A stretch of 64,000 nucleotides of DNA from an uncultured Faecalibacterium sp. (GCA_944385995.1 CALWZL010000006.1:1-64000), one strand, 5' to 3'. Numbered from the stretch's first letter, positions 26,171 to 34,524 are shown. Notes: a model not told the origin generated them from the letters alone. Made by a program: numbers and translations.

Positions 26171-28042
26171 TTACAGGCCGCCCTTGGCCGCGGCAAAGGT
26201 GCGGCTGACGCTGCGCAGGGTCATCTGCCCGGTGCCGGTCAGCCGGAACCGGATGGTATCGTGGCGCCGGGGCACCAGCGAAATGCACAGCTTTTCCTTT
26301 TCGTCCCGGGCCAGCGCCGCGGCCAGTTTTTCCCAGGGCCCGCCGTCACAGCTGGCCCAGACTTCCAGATAGGTCCCCTGTTTGGCGTCCAGCCGGAGGG
26401 TCAGCCGGGAGAGATACTTGTCCTCGCTCTCGTCCAGGCCGATGTCCCCGGTCTCCAGCCGGAAGGGAAGTTCTGCTTCGCCCTGCCCTTCCCCGCCGGC
26501 CATGACGATATCCTCGTCCCGGGCCGGTCCCGCCGCCCAGAGGGCGGCGCCGTCCCAGAGATAGAGCTGCCGGCCGCTGGACATCAGTTCCAGCTGCCCG
26601 CCATCGCCGGGGTCCTCCTGGTGCCACAGGCCCCGCTCGGTGTCGTAGACCAGAAGGCGGCCGCCGGCCTCCAGCCCCAGCCAGAGATAATACCGCCCGT
26701 CCAGCCATCCGCCGGCGGCCTGCCGGACCTCAGCCAGCCGCTGGGAATCCAACACGCCGGACACCTTCACCGGCAGGCTGCCATCCCAGGCCATCACTCC
26801 TTCGGGGGAGAGATAATACAGGGTCTCGTTGATGACACAGAGGCTCTGGGCGGCATTCTGGGCCACGCCGCGGCACCGCAGGGAGCTCAGCTGAAAATCT
26901 GAGGGTTTGGTCCCACAGAGCTTGTGCAGGGTGTTCTCTTTGAAAAACAGCACATAGCCCATGCAGGTGGCCGCCCCGGTAAAATTGCCGTCGCTGCCCA
27001 CCGTCACCGCGTAGCTGTCGGCGGCGGTGTTCCGGTAGGAGAACCAGTTGGTGGGATCTCCCAATTTGCAGGCGTAGATCACATTTTCCCCGCTGGAACA
27101 GCCCCAGACCCGGTTGTCGCACTCGGTCAGGTAGTCCAGGCGGGGCACCCGCCGTTCGCACCGGACGGCATTTTCGACGGTGTAAGACAGGGTGGATGTC
27201 CCGTCCAGACTGGTCCAGACCACCTCCCGGCCGGTCTGCAGCATCTTTCCGTAGAAATGTTCCCCGCCCGGGGTCACCTGGACCATCAGCCAGTCATCGC
27301 CGGCATTGTAGAGGACTTTTTCTCCGTCCAGGTCCTCGCAGACCCCGGCGGCAGACGCGGCGGTGCCCTCCACCGTGACGGTATCCCATACCGCGAACTC
27401 CTTTCCGATGCCCTCGGCGTAGATCCGGCAGTAATCCAGGGTCACCGCAGTCCACCGCTCCAAAGAACTGCTGTAAATTTCCAGCACGCCGTCGGCGTTC
27501 CAGGGGCTGGACTGGCTCACCACTTTCAAAAAGACTTCCCCGTCCTGGGGGCTTTGGGGCTCGGACAGGCCCCAGCTGTTGACGGTGTAGGTGGTGCCGT
27601 CGGCGTCGCAGGGGATCATCTCGATGGAAGCGCCCCCGCCGGCCCAGGATGCCCCCAGATTTTTGAGGGTGCCGTCGGCGGTGTCAAAGGCCTTTTGGTC
27701 AGGAAAAATCAGGACCTGGGTGCCGATGCCCACCAGGGCCTTTTTCCCTTCCGTCAATACGCCGCTGAGCACCACCGGCTCCGCCCCGCTGTCGGGGGTA
27801 TAGGTCAGACCGCCCCCGCCGATCAGAAGAAAACCGTTCAGATGGTACATCCCGTCCACCCCGGTCAAATCCCGCAGGCGGCGGCGGGGAATCCGGGTGG
27901 ACAGGGCCGGAAAGTCCCGGCTGGAGAAATTTTCTCCCGCCGCATATTCGGCCTCGGTGCAGCCGAAGGTTTCATTCAGCCCGCCAAACACCCGCATTTG
28001 TTTGCGGCTGTTTTTGAGGGCGGGCAGTTCAGGCAAATACAT
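26171..28042 (-). CDS. Phage tail-hub / stabilisation-like protein (beta-rich)
   Basis: 623 residues, almost entirely beta-strand with repeated YxW and Gly turns (MYHLNGFLLIGGGGLTY, RVWGCSSGENVIYACKLGDP, YYLWLGLEAGGRLLVYD), consistent with a beta-propeller plus a beta-sandwich. DNRVWGCSSGENVIYACK and SYAVTVGSDG resemble the hub or stabilisation proteins (P22 gp10-like) that cap the portal in podovirus-type particles. ATG at 28042 follows GGGGGG. It is placed after the connector gene, the position expected of a tail-hub protein. The assignment is by composition and synteny, not a definite motif. Confidence 0.6.
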   Translation of the reverse strand: MYLPELPALKNSRKQMRVFGGLNETFGCTEAEYAAGENFSSRDFPALSTRIPRRRLRDLTGVDGMYHLNGFLLIGGGGLTYTPDSGAEPVVLSGVLTEGKKALVGIGTQVLIFPDQKAFDTADGTLKNLGASWAGGGASIEMIPCDADGTTYTVNSWGLSEPQSPQDGEVFLKVVSQSSPWNADGVLEIYSSSLERWTAVTLDYCRIYAEGIGKEFAVWDTVTVEGTAASAAGVCEDLDGEKVLYNAGDDWLMVQVTPGGEHFYGKMLQTGREVVWTSLDGTSTLSYTVENAVRCERRVPRLDYLTECDNRVWGCSSGENVIYACKLGDPTNWFSYRNTAADSYAVTVGSDGNFTGAATCMGYVLFFKENTLHKLCGTKPSDFQLSSLRCRGVAQNAAQSLCVINETLYYLSPEGVMAWDGSLPVKVSGVLDSQRLAEVRQAAGGWLDGRYYLWLGLEAGGRLLVYDTERGLWHQEDPGDGGQLELMSSGRQLYLWDGAALWAAGPARDEDIVMAGGEGQGEAELPFRLETGDIGLDESEDKYLSRLTLRLDAKQGTYLEVWASCDGGPWEKLAAALARDEKEKLCISLVPRRHDTIRFRLTGTGQMTLRSVSRTFAAAKGGL

Positions 28043-28054
28043 GAAATCCCCCCT

Positions 28055-28435
28055 TTACCAGCGCACCTGCCGGGGCACAGGTTTGAAATTGCGCCGCAGC
28101 CAGACCGCAAATTCCCCCAGCACCGCATTGCAGCGGGCCATTTCCCCGCTGTAGCGGTCGTTTTCCCCCAGGGCGGCGTCGGTCATCCCAGACAGATAGT
28201 GGGGATACACCCGGTCAAATGGGAAGGGGATGAGCAGTTCTGCACTGTCCGCCAATCCGTCCGCCCAGAGCAGGTCTGCCCCCACGCTGTCGAATCCCTC
28301 CGCGCCGACGGGCTGCATGAGCCGGGTACGGACTTCGCCGTCCTGTCCCCGCAGCCAGCCTTTCATGGTTTCTTCGTCGATCTCACAGCCCGGGCGCATG
28401 GCCCTGGCCTGACTGATTGCCTCGCCTGCCGTCAT
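28055..28435 (-). CDS. Putative head-tail connector/adaptor protein
   Basis: 126 residues, largely alpha-helical, starting MTAGEAISQARAMRPGCEID. It contains FPFDRVYPHYLSGMTDAALGENDRY and ends in a basic tail. Size, helicity and the YPHYLSGM segment followed by a helix are like the P22 gp4 / T7 gp11 class adaptors that sit under the portal. ATG at 28435 follows AAAGGAGG; the frame to 28471 runs into a terminator and is rejected. An intrinsic terminator lies just upstream, so the gene depends on read-through or a nearby promoter. Confidence 0.55.
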   Translation of the reverse strand: MTAGEAISQARAMRPGCEIDEETMKGWLRGQDGEVRTRLMQPVGAEGFDSVGADLLWADGLADSAELLIPFPFDRVYPHYLSGMTDAALGENDRYSGEMARCNAVLGEFAVWLRRNFKPVPRQVRW

Positions 28436-28457
28436 CTGCAAGCCTCCTTTCTCTGGA

Positions 28458-28497
28458 AAAAAGCCCGGCACACCGGACCATGCGCTGTGCCGGGCTG
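28458..28497 (-). terminator. Internal terminator inside the phage cluster
   Basis: AGCCCGGCACA / TGTGCCGGGCT stem (28487-28497 with 28463-28473), then TTTTTT on the minus strand. It lies 7 bases past the stop of the 71-residue gene and would cut expression of the four downstream genes relative to capsid. Confidence 0.8.
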
Positions 28498-28503
28498 ATT
28501 CAA

Positions 28504-28719
28504 TTACTTCCCTGCTGCGTCCTCGGCCGCCGCAATGCGGGCGGCGGTCAGATCATCCTGGCGCTGGCTGTGTTCCAGCACCTCGGCGACGGCCCGGGGC
28601 ACTTCCACCTCGACGCCGCGGCGAATCTTGTAGTTGACGCCGTTGACGCTGACAAACAGGTCGCCCTTGTAGCGGCCGTTGTCCTTAAACAGACGGATGC
28701 GGACCTTGTCCTCTGCCAT
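28504..28719 (-). CDS. Small phage protein downstream of major capsid
   Basis: 71 residues. A beta-rich N-terminal half (MAEDKVRIRLFKDNGRYKGD, LFVSVNGVNYKIRRG) leads into a helical acidic C-terminus (AVAEVLEHSQRQDDLTAARI). Its place right behind the major capsid gene suggests a decoration or capsid-accessory protein. ATG at 28719 follows AAAGGAG. Function inferred from position only. Confidence 0.6.
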   Translation of the reverse strand: MAEDKVRIRLFKDNGRYKGDLFVSVNGVNYKIRRGVEVEVPRAVAEVLEHSQRQDDLTAARIAAAEDAAGK

Positions 28720-28748
28720 GGATCATTTCTCCTTTCTGCCCTTTTGGC

Positions 28749-29789
28749 TCAGTTGGCGGCTGCCGAAGCCGAATAGCTGGACAGGCTCTCGATGCGGACC
28801 ATGTACTGTTCCACCAGACGCTCGGCGGCCCGCATGCCCTTCCAGCCCACCGAAGCGCGCTGGTTCAGGGGGTCGTCGCCGTAGCCCAGCTGCTTGACGA
28901 TGTGCTCCAGGCCGCCGCCCTCCAGCTCGGTGACGCCGTAGGCGTGGGCGCCCAGCACCAGGGTGCCGAACACCGCGTAGCGGCCGCTGCTACCGTCAGA
29001 GGGGCAGGTGTCATCCTTCCAGATCTTGGCCTCGCTGGTCTCGATGAAGCGGATGTTGCCCAGCTTGCCGATCTCGCCCCGGTACATGGCCTCGGGGTCG
29101 GCGTACTTGTGGACCTCGATCCACTCCTTGCTGGTCTTGAGGTCGTAGGCGGCGTAGGGGTGGATGATGGCCACATAGCTGTCGCCCAGGGTGTCGGCGT
29201 TCATAGCGCCCAGCTGGGCCGCCGCCTGGAAGAACAGCTTGGGGGTCAGCTTGCATGCCAGGGTCAGATTGGCGCGGCTGGTGACGGCGGTCTCGGTGCC
29301 GTCCTCGGCCACCTTGGGGGCGTAGATGACATTGGTGCCGCCGGCCAGGACATCCCGGGTCAGGGTGTCCAGGGTGCGGCCGGCTTGGCTGGCCAGAATG
29401 CGGGTGGCCTGGACCACATTGTTGTCGATGGCAGTCATCTGGAGCACGTCGGTCAGGGGGGTCCAGCCGCCGTACTGGTGCAGGTCGCTCTTGATGGTGG
29501 AGACGGTCAGGCTCTGGCCGTCGGGGGTGACGCCTTCGGTCAGCGGAGTGGTTGCCTTGGGCAGGCTGTCATACTTGCGGAACTCGATGGTCTTGCCGCC
29601 GCCCACCGGCATGGGGTAGTAGTCGGCAAACTGGTCGTGGACCAGCCGGGGCTCAGCCTGGTCAATCAGACGCTTCTCATAGAAGGTCTTCATCTCGGCG
29701 GTCATGCCCGAAGCTGCGGTGGTGTTCTGCAGCTGGCTGGACGCATCGGCAAAGAACTGCAGGTCAAAGGCGAATTCGTTGTGTTTCAT
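28749..29789 (-). CDS. N4-gp56-family major capsid protein with L27-type N-terminal cleavage motif
   Basis: 346 residues. The body is recognisable as the N4-gp56 major capsid family (YYPMPVGGGKTIEFRKYDSL, ATTPLTEGVTPDGQSLTVS, QYGGWTPLTDVLQMTAIDN). The N-terminus, MKHNEFAFDLQFFADAS, carries DLQFFA at residues 9-14. This is nearly identical to the LNLQFFA leader of Firmicutes ribosomal protein L27 that the Prp protease removes, with cleavage expected at Phe13-Ala14. The preceding gene encodes a Prp-like protease, so processing of the capsid is strongly suggested. ATG at 29789 follows AAGAAAGGA. HK97-type shells commonly mature by such N-terminal trimming, but usually with a different protease. 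Confidence 0.85.
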   Translation of the reverse strand: MKHNEFAFDLQFFADASSQLQNTTAASGMTAEMKTFYEKRLIDQAEPRLVHDQFADYYPMPVGGGKTIEFRKYDSLPKATTPLTEGVTPDGQSLTVSTIKSDLHQYGGWTPLTDVLQMTAIDNNVVQATRILASQAGRTLDTLTRDVLAGGTNVIYAPKVAEDGTETAVTSRANLTLACKLTPKLFFQAAAQLGAMNADTLGDSYVAIIHPYAAYDLKTSKEWIEVHKYADPEAMYRGEIGKLGNIRFIETSEAKIWKDDTCPSDGSSGRYAVFGTLVLGAHAYGVTELEGGGLEHIVKQLGYGDDPLNQRASVGWKGMRAAERLVEQYMVRIESLSSYSASAAAN

Positions 29790-29847
29790 GTGTCAATCCT
29801 TTCTTTGCTATTCCATGCCGGCCGAAGCCGGCGCGTATCCTGAAAAC

Positions 29848-30789
29848 TTACAGGCGGATTCTGGCCCCGTGGAGGGCCTCCCGCTCGATGGCCTCCCGCT
29901 GGGCCCGGCTCATCCGGCTCACATCGGGGGCGGTGGTCATGGCGCCCTGGCTGTGGATGCCGTTTTCCGTGGGGCGGGCGCCCCGTTCCTGGACCCGGTT
30001 CATCACTCCCTGTTCCACAGTGCGGGCGGTGCCCTCCATCAGCTTGTCGTAGAAGGCTGCGTGGTAGGCCTCCTGCATCCGCATCCCGGGTATCCGCATC
30101 ATCCGGCGCATGGCGGGGTTTTTCAGGGCCTCCTTCAGGGAGAACTTGGGGTCGCCCCGGCGCATTTCTGCCTCCTCCCGGGCCCACTGCCGGTGGAGGG
30201 AACGGATGAACCGTCCCACCTCGCCGATGCCCATCATGGGCTCCCGGCGGGGCTGTTCCGTCTGCCGCAGGGGAGCTGCATCCTTGGGCGGAGGCGGCGC
30301 TTCCTGGTCCTGTTTCTTGCTGCGGCGGCCCATGGTGCCCTCTGCCATCGCCTGCCGCTCCTGTTCCCGGCTGAGGGAGGGGCCCTTCCGGTCCTTTTTG
30401 TCCTTCTGGGCAAAGAGCTGCAGATCGATCATCCCCTCCTCGCCCCGGCTGCTGGTGTCGGCAAACCGCAGGTTGTCGGGATACCGCTCGGCCAGCAGGG
30501 CCAGGCCGGTCTTGACCAGCTCAAACCCGCCGTCCAGCCGCTGCGCTTCCCCGGGGTCTGCACCGGGTTCCGCCGTAATCACCACCCGGGGTCCCTCGGG
30601 ACCGTCCGACGCGGTGCAGGCGGCGTGTTCCGACTCGGCGGCCATCCAGATCAGGGCCTGGGCCAAAATGCTGGCCCCGGCGCAGACAATGTCCTGTCCG
30701 GCCGGCGCATAGCCGGCGTGGCCTTTGACTTCCAGACGCCGGGTCACCCCGGCGGGACCGTCCAGCTCACTGTAAATTGCTTGGATCAT
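29848..30789 (-). CDS. Prp-like cysteine protease fused to phage scaffold-like domain
   Basis: 313 residues. Residues 1-110 match the ribosomal-processing cysteine protease Prp: GHAGYAPAGQDIVCAGAS has the catalytic pair H24 and C36, and the domain ends FELVKTGLALLAERYPDNLRF, all at the usual Prp length. Directly after it comes DLQLFA (residues 122-127), the same motif Prp cuts in L27. The remaining 185 residues are charged and helical, without membrane or signal segments, resembling a scaffold (DKKDRKGPSLSREQERQAM, HRQWAREEAEMRRGDP). The joint also has GAGGAG just before an in-frame ATG (30432, residue 120), so a separate scaffold could be made by internal initiation. It lies between portal and capsid, the scaffold/protease slot of tailed phages. 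ATG at 30789 follows GGAGG. Confidence 0.85.
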   Translation of the reverse strand: MIQAIYSELDGPAGVTRRLEVKGHAGYAPAGQDIVCAGASILAQALIWMAAESEHAACTASDGPEGPRVVITAEPGADPGEAQRLDGGFELVKTGLALLAERYPDNLRFADTSSRGEEGMIDLQLFAQKDKKDRKGPSLSREQERQAMAEGTMGRRSKKQDQEAPPPPKDAAPLRQTEQPRREPMMGIGEVGRFIRSLHRQWAREEAEMRRGDPKFSLKEALKNPAMRRMMRIPGMRMQEAYHAAFYDKLMEGTARTVEQGVMNRVQERGARPTENGIHSQGAMTTAPDVSRMSRAQREAIEREALHGARIRL

Positions 30790-30795
30790 CGGTAG

Positions 30796-32577
30796 TTACC
30801 TCCTTGTGTTGGTGTTCATGGCTCTGCGGGCCGCCGCGTTGGGGCTGGCCGGCTGGGCGGCAGTGGTTTTCTGCCCGCCGGCGGTGCGGACGGTCCGGGC
30901 CGCCTGGGTCAGCCGGGTCAGCTGCTGCTGGGCCATCTGAAGCTGTTTGGCCAGGGTGCCGTTTTGCCGCACCCGCTGGCGGACCTTCTCGATCCCCTCA
31001 AAGTCCATCATCTCCAGGGCAGCCAGTGCCGCGTCGGCGTTGGCCGGGTTGAAGAAGCCCAGCTGATAGCACTCCTTGGCGGTCTCGTTCTGGGTGAGGC
31101 GGCTGAAAGTGGACTTTTTGGCCGCCGAGATGGTGATGTCAAAGACCGGTTCCCGGCTGCCCAGCTCGACGCCGCCCACGCTGGCGGCCGGCACAGCCCG
31201 CAGCGCCGCGCCGCTGAACTGCACAAAGACGTTCTGTCCCTTTTCCCCGGTGATCCGAAAGACCCGCTCCTCGTCGTAAAACTGCCGCATCAGGTCGATG
31301 ACCAGATAGCACTCCTTGGCGAAGGCCCGGTACGCGCTCTTGAGCATGTCCCGGGACAGCTTGCTTCCGGCCTCCTGCAGGGCTGCGATGGCCGAAGCCG
31401 CCGTCACGCCCCCCGAGGTGCCGCCCTGGCTGATGTCCCGGTTGCCGCTGATCTCCTTCAGCTCGTCCACCCGGCTGTTGCGGTAGGTGATGGAACTGGA
31501 CTGGAGTCCCGCGGTCTGGAGCTGATGGAAACTGTCGTCGTTGAGCCGGCCGGTGACATGGATGATGTCCCGGCCAAAGTCGGTCAGTTCTTCTTCGTTG
31601 ACCCCGGCCGAATCGCTGAGAACATACCGCTGTTTGGAGGCCAGCAGGACATTTTCGTCCATGGCCTGGTTCATCTTGTCGATGGAGTTCTGGCAGTCCT
31701 TCATGATGTCGATGTACCCGAAGCCCGCCGGGCTGTCCTCTTCCTGGAACAGCACGTCAAAGACGAAGGGATACTTCCCGTGGTCATAGAAACCTTTTTC
31801 GGCCAGACGGGGGTCGTTTTCGCTGGCATAGAGGACGATCCCGTTGCAGAACTTGCAGTAGTGCACCAGCTCTTTACCGCCGGGGCCCGGCTTTTTGTAG
31901 TACCAGTCCACCACCACGCTTTTGTCGGTGGTGTCGATGCTGTCGTCGTGGATGTACCGGGCCGCATCGATGGTGCCGCCGGTGCGGCCCCGCAGCTGGG
32001 GATACCGGGCGGCCAGCTGGTCCGAATCCTCCAGGCTCAGGCTGAAAAAGTGGGGGCTGTCCTGGATGTCCATGATCCCCGGCTCCCAATAGAGCATCAG
32101 GAGATTCATGGACCGGATGGCGATTTCCCCCAGACCGCCCCGGGCAGTGGGGTCCCAAAAGACCCCCTTGACACCGGTGCCCTGTTTCAGCTTCCGCCAC
32201 CAGCTGTCGGAGTAGACCTGCTCGTAGTCGGCCTGCTCCAGCACCACCGGCAAAATGCTGGAGAGGGTCCGGGCGGTGGCCTCGTCGTCGGCTGCCCGGG
32301 GCAGGACGTTGGGTTCGGGGTAGTTGTCCATGGCGTCGGCGTGCTTGCTGGCGATGGAGTTGAACAGCCACCCGCTGGAGGGCTGGGGTTTGCCCTCCAT
32401 CATCCGGTTTTTGTACTGCTTCCAGTGGGCCATCCGAAACCACAGCTCATTGTCGATGAGACGCCGGTCCAAAGCCGCCTTGCCGGCCTTATACTTGTGC
32501 AGGATGCGCTCTGCCTCGGCGGCCTGTTCGGGGCCGATGACCGGCGCGGCCTGCATCTGAATTTCCTTTTCTTGCAT
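30796..32577 (-). CDS. Phage portal protein
   Basis: 593 residues, P22-like size class. Features: MAHWKQYKNRMMEGKPQPSS near the start, DVLFQEEDSPAGFGYIDIMK, and a long alpha segment DMLKSAYRAFAKECYLVIDLM before the barrel. The C-terminus is Gln/Ala/Thr-rich and basic. The gene is 9 bases after terL and 6 before the protease-scaffold gene, the classic terminase-portal-protease order. ATG at 32577 follows TGAGGTG. It would form the dodecameric DNA entry ring at one capsid vertex. Confidence 0.85.
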   Translation of the reverse strand: MQEKEIQMQAAPVIGPEQAAEAERILHKYKAGKAALDRRLIDNELWFRMAHWKQYKNRMMEGKPQPSSGWLFNSIASKHADAMDNYPEPNVLPRAADDEATARTLSSILPVVLEQADYEQVYSDSWWRKLKQGTGVKGVFWDPTARGGLGEIAIRSMNLLMLYWEPGIMDIQDSPHFFSLSLEDSDQLAARYPQLRGRTGGTIDAARYIHDDSIDTTDKSVVVDWYYKKPGPGGKELVHYCKFCNGIVLYASENDPRLAEKGFYDHGKYPFVFDVLFQEEDSPAGFGYIDIMKDCQNSIDKMNQAMDENVLLASKQRYVLSDSAGVNEEELTDFGRDIIHVTGRLNDDSFHQLQTAGLQSSSITYRNSRVDELKEISGNRDISQGGTSGGVTAASAIAALQEAGSKLSRDMLKSAYRAFAKECYLVIDLMRQFYDEERVFRITGEKGQNVFVQFSGAALRAVPAASVGGVELGSREPVFDITISAAKKSTFSRLTQNETAKECYQLGFFNPANADAALAALEMMDFEGIEKVRQRVRQNGTLAKQLQMAQQQLTRLTQAARTVRTAGGQKTTAAQPASPNAAARRAMNTNTRR

Positions 32578-32586
32578 CGTTTCACC

Positions 32587-34032
32587 TCATATTCTGTAAA
32601 ATGCCGCCTGTCTGCGGGGCCGCAGGTCCAGGGGGTCGTCGGGCAGGGGCGCCGGCGCCGGCCGCGAGGGCGGACTGATGGGATTTTCCATCAGGACATA
32701 CCGGCACTCGTCGTAGATGTGATCCTCCTGGCGGGAATCCACATCCTCCACGTTGCTCTCGTCGTACACCAGAGAGGGGATGGTGCGGATGAAATGTTTG
32801 CAGGTGCGGAACACCTGGAACATGGGCCGCCCCTCCCCGTCGAAGGCCAAACGGTAGTGCATCTGCATCTTGCCGGCCAGACGGGTGTTGTCGGCCGCCG
32901 CCCAGTGGATGCCGCCCGGAGGCCGCTCCATCATGGCGGCGATGCTCTCTCCCCGGCTCTCGTCGAAGATGGCCGGGTCGGCCACCCCGCGGATCACCCG
33001 GCCCCGGAGGACGGGGTCGTTCTGTTCCGCCTCCCGAATCCGCCGGGCCTGTTCCACCGGGTCCAGCCGGAGCCCCTCGTTGGGTCGGCCGGTGCAGCCG
33101 TACAGCTCCTTGATCCGGTAGATGCGGCCGTCCTCGTCCACCGCGTACCACCCCACCGAGAAGGGCCGGGAATACCCGAAGTCGTACCCCCGCCAGATCC
33201 GCCAGTGTTTGGGAATCTCAAAGGGTTCCACCACATGGGTCCAGCGCTGGTCCCGGTAATGTTCGGGGTCGTTGCGCCACTCGGTGAACACCTGGCCCGA
33301 AAAGCTGTCCCAGCTGCCATAGAGCAGGGCCTGCTTTTCCGCCTCGGGGAGGGCGGCCAGGCTGGCCAGATAGTCGGGGTCGTTGGCCAGCAGGGCGGGA
33401 TTGTCAAAGACGCTGGAAGGGATGAACACCCGTGCCCGGGTATAGGTCCGGGTGGTGCCGTCGGGCATTCGCACCTGGTATTCCTCCCGGATGGGTGTGC
33501 CGGGGGGCGCGGGGGTGATGAACCGTTCTTTCACCCAGCCGTGGCCCACCCCGCCGGGGTTGGTGGTGGCCCGCATGTACACCCGGGTGCCGGGGCCGGT
33601 GGGGCGGTTGCGGCTCATCATGTAGCTGTACTCCTCCCACTCAAAATGGGTCAGCTCGTCAAACCCGATGAAGTCGAAGGCCTTGCCCTGGTAGTTGGTG
33701 CGGTCCTTGGTGTACTGCATCGACCCGAAGTAGATCTTGGCCCCGCTGGGGAAAATCCAGACGTGGGCGGTGGCATTGTACTGGGCCCCCGGGAAAGCCC
33801 GGCGGTAATAGTTCATGCTCTTGTCCACCAGGTCGCTCAGCTGGGGGAAGGTTTTCCGCAGAATCAGGGCCCGGTAGTGGGGAATGTCCACCTGCCGCAG
33901 CGCCTCGATCACCAGCGCGTCGCTCTTTCCCCCGCCGGCCGCCCCTCCGTAGAGAGCTTCCGGCTCGCTGCGCTCCATGAACGCCCGCTGCCGGGGCTGG
34001 GGCTGCCAGATGATGGGGGCCTGCCGGTTCAT
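32587..34032 (-). CDS. terL: Terminase large subunit
   Basis: 481 residues. N-terminal ATPase with Walker A GGAAGGGKS (29-37), an adenine-binding region YGG just before it, and Walker B FIGFDE. The C-terminal RNase H-like nuclease region includes WRGYDFGYSRPFSVGWY (first acidic site) and GVADPAIFDESRGESI. Full length for the family and no disruption. ATG at 34032 overlaps the preceding small-subunit stop (ATGA). It packages DNA into the prohead. Its intactness, with no tail, lysis or integrase genes nearby, is notable. Confidence 0.9.
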   Translation of the reverse strand: MNRQAPIIWQPQPRQRAFMERSEPEALYGGAAGGGKSDALVIEALRQVDIPHYRALILRKTFPQLSDLVDKSMNYYRRAFPGAQYNATAHVWIFPSGAKIYFGSMQYTKDRTNYQGKAFDFIGFDELTHFEWEEYSYMMSRNRPTGPGTRVYMRATTNPGGVGHGWVKERFITPAPPGTPIREEYQVRMPDGTTRTYTRARVFIPSSVFDNPALLANDPDYLASLAALPEAEKQALLYGSWDSFSGQVFTEWRNDPEHYRDQRWTHVVEPFEIPKHWRIWRGYDFGYSRPFSVGWYAVDEDGRIYRIKELYGCTGRPNEGLRLDPVEQARRIREAEQNDPVLRGRVIRGVADPAIFDESRGESIAAMMERPPGGIHWAAADNTRLAGKMQMHYRLAFDGEGRPMFQVFRTCKHFIRTIPSLVYDESNVEDVDSRQEDHIYDECRYVLMENPISPPSRPAPAPLPDDPLDLRPRRQAAFYRI

Positions 34033-34304
34033 CCTGTTGTCTCCTCCTTTCCTTCCACCTGCGGCAGCAGCACCACGCCGTATTCCGGCCCGTCGCTCTC
34101 GCCGCTCTGCTCGCCCAGGCTCTTGGCCACGGCCGCCAAATCCTTGAGCACCGCAGTGATCTCCTTGAGGGCTTTCATGTCTCCCTCTCCGTCGGACTGA
34201 CGCCGCCGGGCCGCCAGGGCCCGCGCTTCCTGGACCAGCAGTCCGCTCAGCAGATCGGTGGTTTTCTGTAAATCTGTCAGGCTGCCGTTTTTCTTTCTCG
34301 CCAT
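34029..34304 (-). CDS. Putative terminase small subunit
   Basis: 91 residues, helical and basic at the start (MARKKNGSLTDLQKTTDLLSG), with an acidic coiled middle (DGEGDMKALKEITAVLKDLA) and a beta-like end. It is shorter than many TerS proteins and has no clear helix-turn-helix, but it immediately precedes terL with a 4-base overlap, the usual terS position. ATG at 34304 follows AGAAAGGAG; the longer frame to 34541 covers terminators and is rejected. First gene of the phage cluster. Confidence 0.6.
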   Translation of the reverse strand: MARKKNGSLTDLQKTTDLLSGLLVQEARALAARRRQSDGEGDMKALKEITAVLKDLAAVAKSLGEQSGESDGPEYGVVLLPQVEGKEETTG

Positions 34305-34437
34305 TGTTTCGCTCCTTTCTGCCGCTGTCCGGCCGCCTGACCCTATCCTATCACCCGCCCCGGTTTTCCCCCAGTGTGTCCTTTCAGTCCTGTTTTCCGG
34401 TTTGTAAAACGGGTGTTTTCTGCGTTTTTTCCGGCAA

Positions 34438-34476
34438 ACAAAAACCGGACTCCGCCCGTGGCAAAGTCCGGTTTTC
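34438..34476. terminator. Hairpin with terminator form upstream of the phage cluster
   Basis: AAAACCGGACT (34441-34451) with AGTCCGGTTTT (34465-34475). It is one of two tandem stems separating the tlpA gene from the phage genes. The stretch 34305-34524 has no coding gene; the phage promoter must lie here or beyond, but no convincing -35/-10 is seen. Confidence 0.6.
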
Positions 34477-34477
34477 T

Positions 34478-34524
34478 GCATACAAAAAAACACCGCACCA
34501 TCTGTGCGGTGTTTTTTTGTATGC
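34478..34524 (-). terminator. Strong terminator of the thiol-redox operon
   Basis: A perfect 21-bp stem (34478-34498 with 34504-34524) around CACCGCAC / GTGCGGTG, with T7 in both orientations. It touches the tlpA stop codon. Confidence 0.9.

Noticed and set aside
30964..34200. 1078-codon plus-strand frame opposite portal and terminase
   Set aside because: Antisense shadow; the minus strand has clear terminase and portal motifs.
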